A stretch of DNA of 64,000 nt, taken from contig JAGVWE010000002.1 in NCBI GenBank assembly GCA_018304425.1, positions 310,001 to 374,000 on the forward strand, read 5' to 3'. The position numbers and the translations under genes were made by a program. Shown piece after piece: positions 47,890 to 56,798 of this stretch (position 1 is the stretch's first letter; every line of letters starts with the position of its first letter). The notes below the pieces were generated by a model. The model saw nothing but the letters and a program-made list of their open reading frames with translations, searched no databases and was not told the origin of the DNA. Origin of the DNA: Candidatus Iainarchaeum sp. Lineage in GTDB: Archaea > Iainarchaeota > Iainarchaeia > Iainarchaeales > UBA10219.

Positions 47890-49007
47890 GGGCCTCGCCT
47901 CCGTTTGGGGTCAAGGGCTTCCCGCAGTCCCTCGGCCACGAAGTTGAAGGACAACACGGTGAGGAAAAGCATGAAGCCCGGAAAGAACGCCTGCCAAGGC
48001 GAGGTGCGCAGGTAGCTCAAGCCATTCGACAACATGTTGCCCCAGGAAGCCGTGGGCGGCTGCACGCCCAAGCCAAGAAAGCTGAGGCCGGACTCGAGCA
48101 GGATGGCCCCTGCCAGGAAGAGCGTGGCCTGCACGATGATGGGGGCCAAGGCGTTGGGCAGGATGTGCCTGAAAATGATTTGGGTCTGGGTACAGCCAAT
48201 GGCCTTGGCCGCTTCCACGAATTCGCGTTGCCGGAGGGAAAGGACTTCCGCGCGAACCAGCCGGGCAGGGGAAGGCCAGCTGAGCACGCCAATCAAGAGG
48301 ATGGTGCTCGCAAGGTTGGCGCCGGTCAAGGCCACAAAGGTCAGGAGCAGCATCATACCGGGCAGGCTCATCCAGACGTCGGCCAAGCGCATGATTACCG
48401 AATCGAGGAAGCCGCCATAGTAACCGGCCAGGCAGCCGAGCAGTACACCCAGGGAAAGGGCGATGACCACGGCAAGGAAGCCAACGGAAAGCGAGATGCG
48501 GGAGGCGTAGAGGACGCGGGCGAACACGTCGCGACCGAATTCGTCGGAGCCGAATAAATGGGTTGGAGAGGGCGGCTGGTTTTCGCTGCTGAAAAGAACC
48601 AGTTCAAAAACCTTGTTCTCGTGCACGACCTCAAAGCGCTGGACGAAGCTGTTGACGGATTCGAGGTTTTCCAGGCCGATGGCTGCAAGCCTTTGCCGAA
48701 GCAGCCTGAAACCGGCAAACGGCAGGGGAAAGGCCTTGCCTGGAACGGCAAGCGCGTCCGAGAGCACGGGGAACTCGGCCAACAACGCGCTGCCATCCAG
48801 GGCGCAAGCGGCTCGCCTGCTCGTTTCCCTGAACAAGACAGATTTTTCCGTGATGCGGAGTTCGTCGGGGTCCGGAACCACGGCGTGGCCCAAGGCGTCA
48901 TTCAAGAAGGTGAAACCTGCCAATAGGTACAAGAGGCAGAGGAGGGCCAGGCCGCAGACGGCCAAGCGGTTGCCTAAAAAGTAATGCAGGGCGTCAGGGT
49001 TGCTCAT
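47886..49007 (-). CDS. Oligopeptide ABC importer permease (OppC/DppC)
   Basis: A 373-residue inner permease with an N-terminal helix, an unusually long outside loop of about 130 residues, then five helices with the EAA-type loop EFVEAAKAIGCTQTQIIFRHILPN. HLFGSDEFGRDVFARVLYASRISL is the OppC hallmark. The ATG at 49007 is chosen over 49061 and overlaps the OppB stop region by 14 bp. Confidence 0.9.
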   Translation of the reverse strand: MSNPDALHYFLGNRLAVCGLALLCLLYLLAGFTFLNDALGHAVVPDPDELRITEKSVLFRETSRRAACALDGSALLAEFPVLSDALAVPGKAFPLPFAGFRLLRQRLAAIGLENLESVNSFVQRFEVVHENKVFELVLFSSENQPPSPTHLFGSDEFGRDVFARVLYASRISLSVGFLAVVIALSLGVLLGCLAGYYGGFLDSVIMRLADVWMSLPGMMLLLTFVALTGANLASTILLIGVLSWPSPARLVRAEVLSLRQREFVEAAKAIGCTQTQIIFRHILPNALAPIIVQATLFLAGAILLESGLSFLGLGVQPPTASWGNMLSNGLSYLRTSPWQAFFPGFMLFLTVLSFNFVAEGLREALDPKRRRGP

Positions 49008-49968
49008 AGCGAATCCTCGGATCAGCGCAGGCGTACAAAATATCAGCCACCAGGTTGCCAATAAGAGTCAGGAAGCCGAAGAGCAGGACCTCGGCCATGA
49101 GCACCGGGTAATCGCGGGAAAAAACCGCGTTCACGGCAAGCCGCCCCATGCCGGGCCAGCCGAAAACGGTTTCGGTCAGCACCGCACCGGATAACAGGCC
49201 AGGAATCGAGTAGCCCAGCAGGGTCAGGAGTGGCAGCAAGGCATTGCGCAACGCGTGCTTGTAGAACACGACGTGGGATGGAAGGCCCTTGGCCTTGGCG
49301 GTGCGGATGAATTCCTGCTGGAGGACTTCGAGCATGCTGCCCCTGACATACCGGGTCAAGGCGGCGGCCTCGCCAAGGGCCAGGACCACCATGGGCAGCA
49401 GGAGGTGCGCGAAAAAGTCAGGCCAGGAGAAGGAGGCCAGCCTTGGATCCGCCATCCCGGAACTGGGCAGCCAGTTCAGGGAAACCGAGAACACCAAGAT
49501 CAACATCATGGCCAGCCAAAAATTGGGGAGGGAGAACTCGGCAAAGGCGAGGAAGGAAAAAAATCGGTCGAAGAAGGAATGGGGTTTCAAGGCAGAGGTG
49601 ACGCCGAGGGGCACGGCTATCAGCAGGGCCAGCAGGAGCGAGGAAACCGATAAGGCCAGGGTCGGAAAAACGCGTTCGCCCAGGAGTTGGATGACGGGGT
49701 AACCGGGCTTCAAGCCAATGGACTGGCCCAAGTCCCCGGACAAAACCCGTGAAAGCCAGGAAAGGTATTGAAGCGGAAGGGGCTGGTCCAGGCCCAGGCG
49801 TTCCTCCAGTGCCTGAACGGCCGCGGGGTCAAAGGCTTTCTCGCCCAGGAGGGTGGAGGCCGGGCTTCCAGGAGCCAAATGGATGATGGAAAAGGACAGC
49901 AGGGAAAGGAGGAACAGCAGGGGAAGGATGCCCAGCAACCGCTTGACCGCATACCGGGTTAAGGCCAT
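48994..49968 (-). CDS. Oligopeptide ABC importer permease (OppB/DppB)
   Basis: A 324-residue permease with six helices. MALTRYAVKRLLGILPLLFLLS is the typical OppB start, LGLDQPLPLQYLSWLSRVLSGDLGQS the conserved outside loop, and EFIRTAKAKGLPSHVVFYKHALRNALLP the EAA loop. The start at 49968 lies 4 bp before the stop of the binding-protein gene. It pairs with OppC to form the channel. Confidence 0.93.
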   Translation of the reverse strand: MALTRYAVKRLLGILPLLFLLSLLSFSIIHLAPGSPASTLLGEKAFDPAAVQALEERLGLDQPLPLQYLSWLSRVLSGDLGQSIGLKPGYPVIQLLGERVFPTLALSVSSLLLALLIAVPLGVTSALKPHSFFDRFFSFLAFAEFSLPNFWLAMMLILVFSVSLNWLPSSGMADPRLASFSWPDFFAHLLLPMVVLALGEAAALTRYVRGSMLEVLQQEFIRTAKAKGLPSHVVFYKHALRNALLPLLTLLGYSIPGLLSGAVLTETVFGWPGMGRLAVNAVFSRDYPVLMAEVLLFGFLTLIGNLVADILYACADPRIRYEQP

Positions 49969-49972
49969 GGTT

Positions 49973-51553
49973 TCACTCCGCGTACTCCGGCTTGAGTTTC
50001 CACCGCTCGATGTTCCACAACAAGCCCAATGGACTGGCAAGGATGCCGTCATCGGCCGTGAACCGCTTGTTCACGCCGACCGTTGAAGAACCATAGAAGA
50101 GGAAAACGTAGGGCTGGTCTTCGGCGATGAGTTCCTGGAAACGCCAATAAAGCGGCTTGCGTTTTTCTTCCGCGCAGCCGGGAACGATCAGGGCTTCGTC
50201 CAGGACCTGGTCGACTTCCGGGTTGGCGTAGGAGACGAAGTTGTACTTGCCTGCCTTCTTGGAGTGCCAGATGCCGGAGGCATCCGGGTCCAGGCCCAGG
50301 CTCCAGCCCAGGATGACCGCATCGAACCGCTTGCGGTTGACCTGGTCCAGGAAGGTGGGCCATTCAAGGACGGAGACCCGGGCCTGGACGCCGATTTTTT
50401 TCAGGTAGTACTGGATGATGACCGCGGCTTTTTCCCGTTGCTTGTTGCCCTTGTTAGTGAGCAACTCAAACGAAAACGGTTTGCCCTCCTTGTCCAGGAC
50501 GCCATCCCCATCCGAGTCCGCGAAGCCGGCTTCCCGGAGCAGGCCCAGCGCGAGGTCCGGGTTGAAGGCAGGGGGTTTCACGTCCGGGTTGAAGGCCCAG
50601 GATACGGGTGACAGGGGCCCATTCGCCGTTTCCCCATAGCCCAGCATGGTGGACTCGGTCAGGGCCTCCAAGTCGATGGCGTGGGAAAAGGCTTTCCGCA
50701 CGCGTTGGTCGCGGAAAAAGGGGTGAAGCAGGTTGAAGCCCATGAACGTATAGTTGTTGGTGGAATAAACGTAAACGTCGAGGTTCTTGTTTTGCCGGAA
50801 CCGTGGCACCTGCTCGGGTTCAATGCCCGCCAAATCGATTTCCCCTGTAATCAATTGCTCTTGGATGACGAGGTTGTCCGGAACCACCTTGTAAATGATT
50901 TCGTCGAGGTACGGCTTGCCGGAAAAAAAGCCGTCGAAGGCGGAAACCCGAATCAACTCGTCGGGTTTCCACTCGGAGAAACGAAATGGACCAGAGCCAA
51001 CCGGGTGGGAATTGAAGGCCGCCGTATTTATGTTCCGGCCTTCGAGCAAGTGCCTGGGCAGAACGCCGAAGCCCGTGGTGAGCAGGAAGGAACAATCCGG
51101 CTTGGAGAGGTGAAAGACCACCGTGGACGCATCGGGGGCTTCCACGCGTTCCAGGTATTGGACGGCGTCCTTGTAGGGCGAGTCCGTGGCAGGGTCCAGC
51201 AGCCGGTCAAACGTGAACTTCACGTCCGCTGAGGAAAACAGCCCGCCGTCCTGGAAGCGGAGGCCGGGTCGAAGCGTGAAGGTGTACGTCAAACCGTCCT
51301 CCGAGACGTTCCAGGACTCAGCCAGCCTTGGATAGGGTTCCAGGGTCTTCGGGTTAACCCCGATGAGGCCGTCAAAGACCAAGCCAATCACGTCACTGGA
51401 AGCGGAGTCCGAAGAAAGCAAGGGGTTCAGGGTTTTCGCGTCCCCAATGGATCCCCACACCAGGGCATTGGAGGCCGAAAGCGAACTCCCCTGCGAAGGA
51501 GCAGAACAACCAGCCAAGGACAAGAGCAAGGCCAATGCAAACAGGAAACGCAT
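49973..51553 (-). CDS. Peptide ABC importer binding lipoprotein (SBP family 5)
   Basis: A 526-residue extracytoplasmic solute receptor of the OppA/DppA family, with lipobox LSLAGC. DAKTLNPLLSSDSASSDVIGLVFDGLIGVN, YTFTLRPGLRFQDGGLFSSADVKFTFDRLLDP and VRKAFSHAIDLEAL are family blocks. It delivers peptides or similar ligands to the permeases downstream. The start MRFLFAL at 51553 is 27 bp after a GCTTAAATT box; the ATG at 51559 is possible. It heads the five-gene operon. Confidence 0.93.
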   Translation of the reverse strand: MRFLFALALLLSLAGCSAPSQGSSLSASNALVWGSIGDAKTLNPLLSSDSASSDVIGLVFDGLIGVNPKTLEPYPRLAESWNVSEDGLTYTFTLRPGLRFQDGGLFSSADVKFTFDRLLDPATDSPYKDAVQYLERVEAPDASTVVFHLSKPDCSFLLTTGFGVLPRHLLEGRNINTAAFNSHPVGSGPFRFSEWKPDELIRVSAFDGFFSGKPYLDEIIYKVVPDNLVIQEQLITGEIDLAGIEPEQVPRFRQNKNLDVYVYSTNNYTFMGFNLLHPFFRDQRVRKAFSHAIDLEALTESTMLGYGETANGPLSPVSWAFNPDVKPPAFNPDLALGLLREAGFADSDGDGVLDKEGKPFSFELLTNKGNKQREKAAVIIQYYLKKIGVQARVSVLEWPTFLDQVNRKRFDAVILGWSLGLDPDASGIWHSKKAGKYNFVSYANPEVDQVLDEALIVPGCAEEKRKPLYWRFQELIAEDQPYVFLFYGSSTVGVNKRFTADDGILASPLGLLWNIERWKLKPEYAE

Positions 51554-51674
51554 GTTCATCCTAATGCGCGGAAAGGAATTTAAGCCGGTTATAGGGCCAT
51601 TCCAAAGGGAATAAAAGAGGCAAGGGACACCGTTAATAAGCATAGCCGGGAATACATTTATTCAAGGCGAGAAC

Positions 51675-53996
51675 TTGAACCCGAAAATCCTCATTACCAG
51701 CGCCTTGCCCTACGTGAACAACGTGCCCCACCTCGGCAACCTCATAGGCTGCGTGCTCTCAGCCGATGTGTTCGCACGATATTGCCGGAGCAGGGGATAC
51801 GACACCTTGTACGTGTGCGGCACCGACGAACATGGCACGGCAACCGAGATCAAGGCGCTCGAAGAGGGGCTGACGCCAAAAGCGTTGTGCGACAAGTACT
51901 ATAAAGTGCACAAGGAGATCTATGACTGGATTGGCTGCAGTTTTGACGTCTTCGGCCGAACCTCGTCCAAAGTGCATGCCGAGACCACGCAGGAAATATT
52001 CCGGAAGCTGGCCGCGCACGGCTACGTTTCCGAGGGCAGCCTGGACCAGACCTACTGCGAGCAATGCCAAAAGTTCCTGGCCGACCGGTTTGTGCTCGGC
52101 ACCTGCCCCAAGTGCAGCTACCCGCACGCCCGCGGCGACCAATGCGAGAACTGCGGCAAGCTCCTCAACCCCACCGAACTCGTGAACGCCCACTGCAAGA
52201 CCTGTGGGGCCCTGCCTGCGGTCAGGGCCAGCCGGCACCTCTTCCTGGACCTGGACCAGTTCGCGGAACGCCTTGCCCAGTGGAGCCGGAAGCGGGCCAA
52301 AGAAGGTTTTTGGACGCAGACCGCAAAAGGCATTACCGAGGCCTGGCTAAAGGAAGGCCTGACCAAGCGGTGCATCACCCGCGACCTGAAATGGGGCGTG
52401 CCCGTGCCCCACCCAGGCTACGAAGACAAGGTCTTCTACGTGTGGTTTGACGCGCCCATAGGTTATATCTCGATTACCCGGGAAAAGCGCCCTGACTGGG
52501 GGGAATGGTGGAAGAACGGCCATGAAAACGTGCACTTATACCAGTTCATGGCCAAAGACAACGTGCCGTTCCACTCGATTTTGTTTCCCGCCACCCTGCT
52601 GGGAACCGGCGACCACTGGAACTTAGTGTACCATTTGGAGTCCATCGAGTTCCTCAACTACGAATCAGGGCAGTTCTCCAAGAGCCGGGGCATCGGCGTG
52701 TTCGGGGACAGCGCCATGCAGTCCGGCGTGCCCGCCGACGTCTGGCGGTTTTATCTGGTGTACAACCGCCCCGAAACCTCGGACAGCGAGTTCAACTGGG
52801 ATGACTTCTACGAGCGCGTGAACAATGACCTGATCGCGAACCTTGGAAACCTGGTGAACCGCACCCTAACGTTTGCGGAGAAATTTTACGCGGGAAAGGT
52901 TCCAAGGGGGGAAATGAACCCGGCACTGGCTAAAAAGGTGAAAGCCTATGCGGTGGAGACCGCGGAACTGATGGAGGGAGTTAAGGAACGTGAAGCCCTC
53001 AAGAAGGTGCTCGAGCTATCAAAACTTGGCAACCAGTTCTTCCAAGTGCAGGAACCCTGGAAGAAAGTGAAAACGGACCAGGCAGCGGCAGATGACGCGG
53101 TATACTCGCTGCTCCATTTCGTGAAGGACCTCGGCATCCTGATAAGCCCGTTCCTGCCGCAGACCGGAGCCAGCATCTTCCGGCAACTCAACCTGAAAGA
53201 AGCAGGCTGGGCGGATATCGGCAAGGAATCACTGAAACCGGGCCACAAAATTGGGCGCGCCCAACTCCTTTTCACGAAACTCGAAGAGAAACAGGTGGAC
53301 GGGTTCAGGGAAACGTACTCGGCCAAAACCAAAGCCGCCTCCCTGCCTGAAATCGGGTTCACGGTCTCGCCGCGAGCGGCCGCGCTGGGCATCAAGGCAA
53401 GGGCCGCGCTCGTGGAAGGCGTGAAGGTCAAGAACAAGCACAGCGAACTTCGCCGCCTCACCAAGGAGAAAAGCCAGGAAGTGGTGGGCCGTGACATGTC
53501 CCAGAACAAGGCGAACAATGGGTTCAAGGAAATTTACCGCAAGGTAGGCATACAAGGCTTTGTGCCGGCCAGCGAACGGTTGTACGAGTACATCCGGAAA
53601 AGCGGATGCATTCCCGGCATCAACACGGTTGTAGACTCATACAACCTGGTCGCGATTGACACCATGCTAATCATCGGCGCGCACGATGCCAACCGAATCA
53701 AGGGCAACGTCCGCGTGGACCTGACCAAGGGCAGCGAAAGGTACATGCCTCTCGGTAAGCACGCGCCCGAAAAAATTGCGGCCGGGGAATACGCTTTCAT
53801 GGATGACGAGAAAGTCATCTGCCGGTTGGACGTCAAGCAATGTGAGCAAACCAAGGTGGATGAGGGAACGTCCAACCTGCTCGTGTACGTGCAAGGCAAT
53901 GATGCCACCGCCGATGGCGAGTTGTCTGCAGCCCTGAAGCAGGCGTGCGAGAACATCGTCAAGTACAACGGGGGCAAGTATCGGTTGCTGAAGTGA
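51675..53996 (+). CDS. metG: Methionyl-tRNA synthetase fused to a B3/4-type domain
   Basis: A 773-residue MetRS. The class I HIGH-like site is VPHLGN, a four-Cys-rich insert (residues about 125-178) forms zinc knuckles, and FSKSR at residues 334-338 is the KMSKS loop. The anticodon-binding helices end near 540. From about 562 to 770 the sequence resembles the B3/4 editing domain of PheRS beta (FKEIYRKVGIQGF, PGINTVVDSYNLVAIDTM, AGEYAFMDDEKVICRLD), not the usual Trbp111-like tail. The start is a TTG at 51675 with AAGGCGA upstream. Confidence 0.93.
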   Translation: MNPKILITSALPYVNNVPHLGNLIGCVLSADVFARYCRSRGYDTLYVCGTDEHGTATEIKALEEGLTPKALCDKYYKVHKEIYDWIGCSFDVFGRTSSKVHAETTQEIFRKLAAHGYVSEGSLDQTYCEQCQKFLADRFVLGTCPKCSYPHARGDQCENCGKLLNPTELVNAHCKTCGALPAVRASRHLFLDLDQFAERLAQWSRKRAKEGFWTQTAKGITEAWLKEGLTKRCITRDLKWGVPVPHPGYEDKVFYVWFDAPIGYISITREKRPDWGEWWKNGHENVHLYQFMAKDNVPFHSILFPATLLGTGDHWNLVYHLESIEFLNYESGQFSKSRGIGVFGDSAMQSGVPADVWRFYLVYNRPETSDSEFNWDDFYERVNNDLIANLGNLVNRTLTFAEKFYAGKVPRGEMNPALAKKVKAYAVETAELMEGVKEREALKKVLELSKLGNQFFQVQEPWKKVKTDQAAADDAVYSLLHFVKDLGILISPFLPQTGASIFRQLNLKEAGWADIGKESLKPGHKIGRAQLLFTKLEEKQVDGFRETYSAKTKAASLPEIGFTVSPRAAALGIKARAALVEGVKVKNKHSELRRLTKEKSQEVVGRDMSQNKANNGFKEIYRKVGIQGFVPASERLYEYIRKSGCIPGINTVVDSYNLVAIDTMLIIGAHDANRIKGNVRVDLTKGSERYMPLGKHAPEKIAAGEYAFMDDEKVICRLDVKQCEQTKVDEGTSNLLVYVQGNDATADGELSAALKQACENIVKYNGGKYRLLK

Positions 53997-54008
53997 GGGA
54001 AGGGAGCT

Positions 54009-54818
54009 ATGCCAAAACACAAGCCGCTTGTAAGCTTTTCAACGGACTTTGGGCCGGGCAACCGGGGCCACGGGGTTATGAAAGCCGTGATTTTGGAGCG
54101 GTGCCCGGACGCGGAAGTCGTGGAATTGGCTACAAACGTCGAGGGCTTTGACTTGCGGGATGGAGCAAAGAACTTTGAAGGCCTTGCCTGGCTGCCGAAG
54201 GGAATACACATCTGCGTGGTCGACCCGGGAGTGGGAACCCAGCGCCGGGGCCTAATCATTGAGACGGGTAGAGGCGATTATCTGGTGGGTCCGGACAACG
54301 GGGTGCTGCTGCCCGCCGCATCCTTTGTAGGCGACGTGAAAAGAGCCTGGCACATCACCAACCAAGAGTATTTGCGCCAGCCTGTTTCCCATGTCTTCCA
54401 CGGGAGAGACGTGTTCGCGAGCGTGGCCGGGCACTTGGCGGCAGGCGTGAAACCCCAGGAAATCGGCGTCGAGGTAGGCGCCGGCAGCCTTGCACCCGCA
54501 CCCTACCCGGAAGCGTGCGCGGAAAATGGGAGAATATCGGCTGAAATCATTCACGTCAACGCATTCGGCAATGTATCGTTCAACATCCGGAATGAGGCCC
54601 TGCACCAACTGGTTTCATTGGATGACCTGATCACGCTGACAAAGGGCAAGCAAAAAATCGCGTTGCCCTACAAGAAAACCTTCGGCGAAGTCGCGGCCGG
54701 GACCGGGCTAATCTTTGACGGCGACTTCGGCCGCGTGGAAGCCGCCCTCAACCAGGGAAGTTTGGCTGCAAAAGCAGGGCTAAAGACCGCTGACCGGGTG
54801 ACGCTGGCCAAGTGTTGA
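54009..54818 (+). CDS. SAM hydroxide adenosyltransferase (DUF62)
   Basis: A 269-residue protein of the DUF62 family, which hydrolyses S-adenosylmethionine to adenosine and methionine using water. SFSTDFGPGNRGHGVMK (Asp that binds the ribose), VVDPGVGTQRRG and VGPDNGVL are the active-site motifs, and FHGRDVFASVAGHLA holds the conserved arginine/histidine. It is cytosolic and follows metG by 12 bp, probably in one transcript. Confidence 0.9.
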   Translation: MPKHKPLVSFSTDFGPGNRGHGVMKAVILERCPDAEVVELATNVEGFDLRDGAKNFEGLAWLPKGIHICVVDPGVGTQRRGLIIETGRGDYLVGPDNGVLLPAASFVGDVKRAWHITNQEYLRQPVSHVFHGRDVFASVAGHLAAGVKPQEIGVEVGAGSLAPAPYPEACAENGRISAEIIHVNAFGNVSFNIRNEALHQLVSLDDLITLTKGKQKIALPYKKTFGEVAAGTGLIFDGDFGRVEAALNQGSLAAKAGLKTADRVTLAKC

Positions 54819-54834
54819 GAGGGGGAATAACCGC

Positions 54835-55542
54835 ATGCCCAACGAAACCATCATCGAAGCAAAAGATGTTTACAAGATATTCGAGTTGGGCGCGGAAAAA
54901 GTGTACGCCTTGAATGGTGTGAACCTCGAGGTAAGGAACGGCGAATTTGTTTCCATCATGGGCCCCTCAGGCAGCGGGAAGACGACTTTCCTGGACGTGC
55001 TGAGCTGCATGGAGCGGCCCACCCAAGGCGAGGTGTTTATCAAAGGCAGGAAGGTCAGCCGCATGACAGACGATGAACTGGCCAGGGTGCGGGGTTCCAC
55101 GATTGGCTTCGTATTTCAGACCTTCAACCTCATCCCAAGGTTTAACGCCGTGGAAAACGTCATGCTGCCCCTCTGGTTCAAGCGAGTTCCCGTCCAGGAG
55201 CGGAGAAAGAAGGCCATGGAAGCCCTGAAAGCCGTTGGTTTAGGGGACCGGCTCTGGCACAAGCCCAGCCAGTTATCGGGCGGGCAACGGCAGCGCGTGG
55301 CCATTGCCCGGGCCCTGGCCGTAGAGCCTGAAGTCATTGTGGCAGACGAGCCCACCGGCAACCTGGACTCGGTTTCCGGCACCCAGATCCTGGACTTGAT
55401 TGCCGACCTGCACCGGGAGCAGGGGAAAACGATTTTAATGGTTACCCACGAAAAGACTGTTGGAGCGAGGGCGGAAAAAATCGTTCGCCTGATGGACGGA
55501 AAAATCGTGGGCACGGAAAACGGCAGCGGAGGGAAAAAATGA
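54835..55542 (+). CDS. MacB/LolD-type ABC exporter ATPase
   Basis: A 235-residue ABC ATPase: Walker A GPSGSGKTT, Q-loop FVFQTFNLIPR, signature LSGGQRQRVAIARAL and Walker B VIVADEPTGNLD, the usual form for MacB/FtsE-like exporters. GAGGGGGAA precedes its ATG. It is the first gene of ATPase, exported protein and permease, which together form a mechanotransmission-type exporter. Confidence 0.93.
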   Translation: MPNETIIEAKDVYKIFELGAEKVYALNGVNLEVRNGEFVSIMGPSGSGKTTFLDVLSCMERPTQGEVFIKGRKVSRMTDDELARVRGSTIGFVFQTFNLIPRFNAVENVMLPLWFKRVPVQERRKKAMEALKAVGLGDRLWHKPSQLSGGQRQRVAIARALAVEPEVIVADEPTGNLDSVSGTQILDLIADLHREQGKTILMVTHEKTVGARAEKIVRLMDGKIVGTENGSGGKK

Positions 55543-56783
55543 ATAAAATGGTCTTGCTAATCGGATTGCTTTGCCTGGTTTCGTTGAGTGCCTGGGCCGC
55601 GGAAAACGACGTGGTGATGAGTTCCTACAACTACGAACCCGCACCGGTTGAGGCCGGCCAGACCTTCGAGCTATGGATCCACGTGAAAAACAGCTCCGGC
55701 AAAGACATCTCCGGCATTGAAGCCGTGTCCAAACTCGAGTACCCGTTTTCCCTGCCCGACGGCGAGACCCCTGAAAGAGTCATTGGAACGCTGACGCCGG
55801 AGGGAACCGCGCTCATCAACTACGAGTACATCAAAGTGGACCCCAATACGCCTTCCGGGGAATACAAGTTCGAGTTCAAGGTCGGTCCAAGGAGCGGAAC
55901 CGGCCGAAACTATTATGTGAAGATAAAGGTCACGCAAAAGAAGCCCGACATCGAACTGGTGGCCGTAATGTTCGAACCAAGGGCACTGAACCCGGGCCTG
56001 GAAAACGGCAAGGCCCGGCTTACCCTCAAGAACCTTGGAAAGACCACGGCCTTTGACGTCAAGGCCTCGATGGCCGTGCACGCCATGGAAGCCACTGTGG
56101 ACTCTTCGGCCGGCAAGGAATCCCACATAAAGCCCATTGGAAGCCCCCTGCGGTACATTGAACGAATTGCTCCCGGCGAAGAAAAAACGGCTGAACTCGA
56201 GTTCTCTGTGGACCGGGGCGCGGACCTCAAAACTTATTTGATTCCCCTCCAAATAGAGTACAAGAACGAGAACAACGTCGAGTTCTCGTTCGAGCGAAAC
56301 ATTGGAGCGGAAGTAACGGACAGCCCGGAATTGGACGTGGTACTGGTAGCCGTGGACCCTCAAGCAGTAATTGGGCGAACCGCGAAAATCAGCATGGACG
56401 TCTTCAATGCCGGCGGCGCGACCGCGAGTTACGTGGTTGCGGAACCCTCCCTCGAGGGGGCCGAGAAAATCATCCCGGAAAAAGTGTTCATCGGCACGCT
56501 GGAACCAGATGACTTTGACTCGTTCACGTTCCAAGTGAAGTTCAAGGAAAACGCGAAAGCAGGTGTATACCCCGTAAAGGTCAGGGTCTCGTATACGGAC
56601 AAGGGCTTCCAAAAACAGGCCCCGGAAAAAAACATCGACCTGACCGTTTACACCCCCGAAGAAGCCGCCGCCATGGCCCGGCAGGAACTACCGCTTGTAC
56701 CGATTGCGGGGGGGCTGGCCGTGCTCGGGTTCCTGTTCAGGAAAAGACTCCTCAAGCTGGTAGGCCTTGAAACCGGGGAATGA
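55539..56783 (+). CDS. Exported NEW3/CARDB-repeat membrane protein of the exporter
   Basis: A 414-residue protein: signal peptide MVLLIGLLCLVSLSAWA, three beta-sandwich repeats of about 110 residues (typical openings NYEPAPVEAGQTFELWIHVKN, AVMFEPRALNPGLENGKARL and AVDPQAVIGRTAKISMDVFN in part), and a C-terminal helix (LVPIAGGLAVLGFLF) with basic tail. Such COG1361-like proteins often accompany archaeal MacB-type exporters. It overlaps the ATPase by 4 bp as ATGA. Confidence 0.85.
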   Translation: MNKMVLLIGLLCLVSLSAWAAENDVVMSSYNYEPAPVEAGQTFELWIHVKNSSGKDISGIEAVSKLEYPFSLPDGETPERVIGTLTPEGTALINYEYIKVDPNTPSGEYKFEFKVGPRSGTGRNYYVKIKVTQKKPDIELVAVMFEPRALNPGLENGKARLTLKNLGKTTAFDVKASMAVHAMEATVDSSAGKESHIKPIGSPLRYIERIAPGEEKTAELEFSVDRGADLKTYLIPLQIEYKNENNVEFSFERNIGAEVTDSPELDVVLVAVDPQAVIGRTAKISMDVFNAGGATASYVVAEPSLEGAEKIIPEKVFIGTLEPDDFDSFTFQVKFKENAKAGVYPVKVRVSYTDKGFQKQAPEKNIDLTVYTPEEAAAMARQELPLVPIAGGLAVLGFLFRKRLLKLVGLETGE

Positions 56784-56798
56784 AGGTGTAAACCTACC

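Noticed and set aside
46326-51553. Peptide importer as a nickel importer for the hydrogenase
   Set aside because: Nickel importers use similar proteins, but no nickel-specific motif is visible in the binding protein, so only the general peptide class is claimed.
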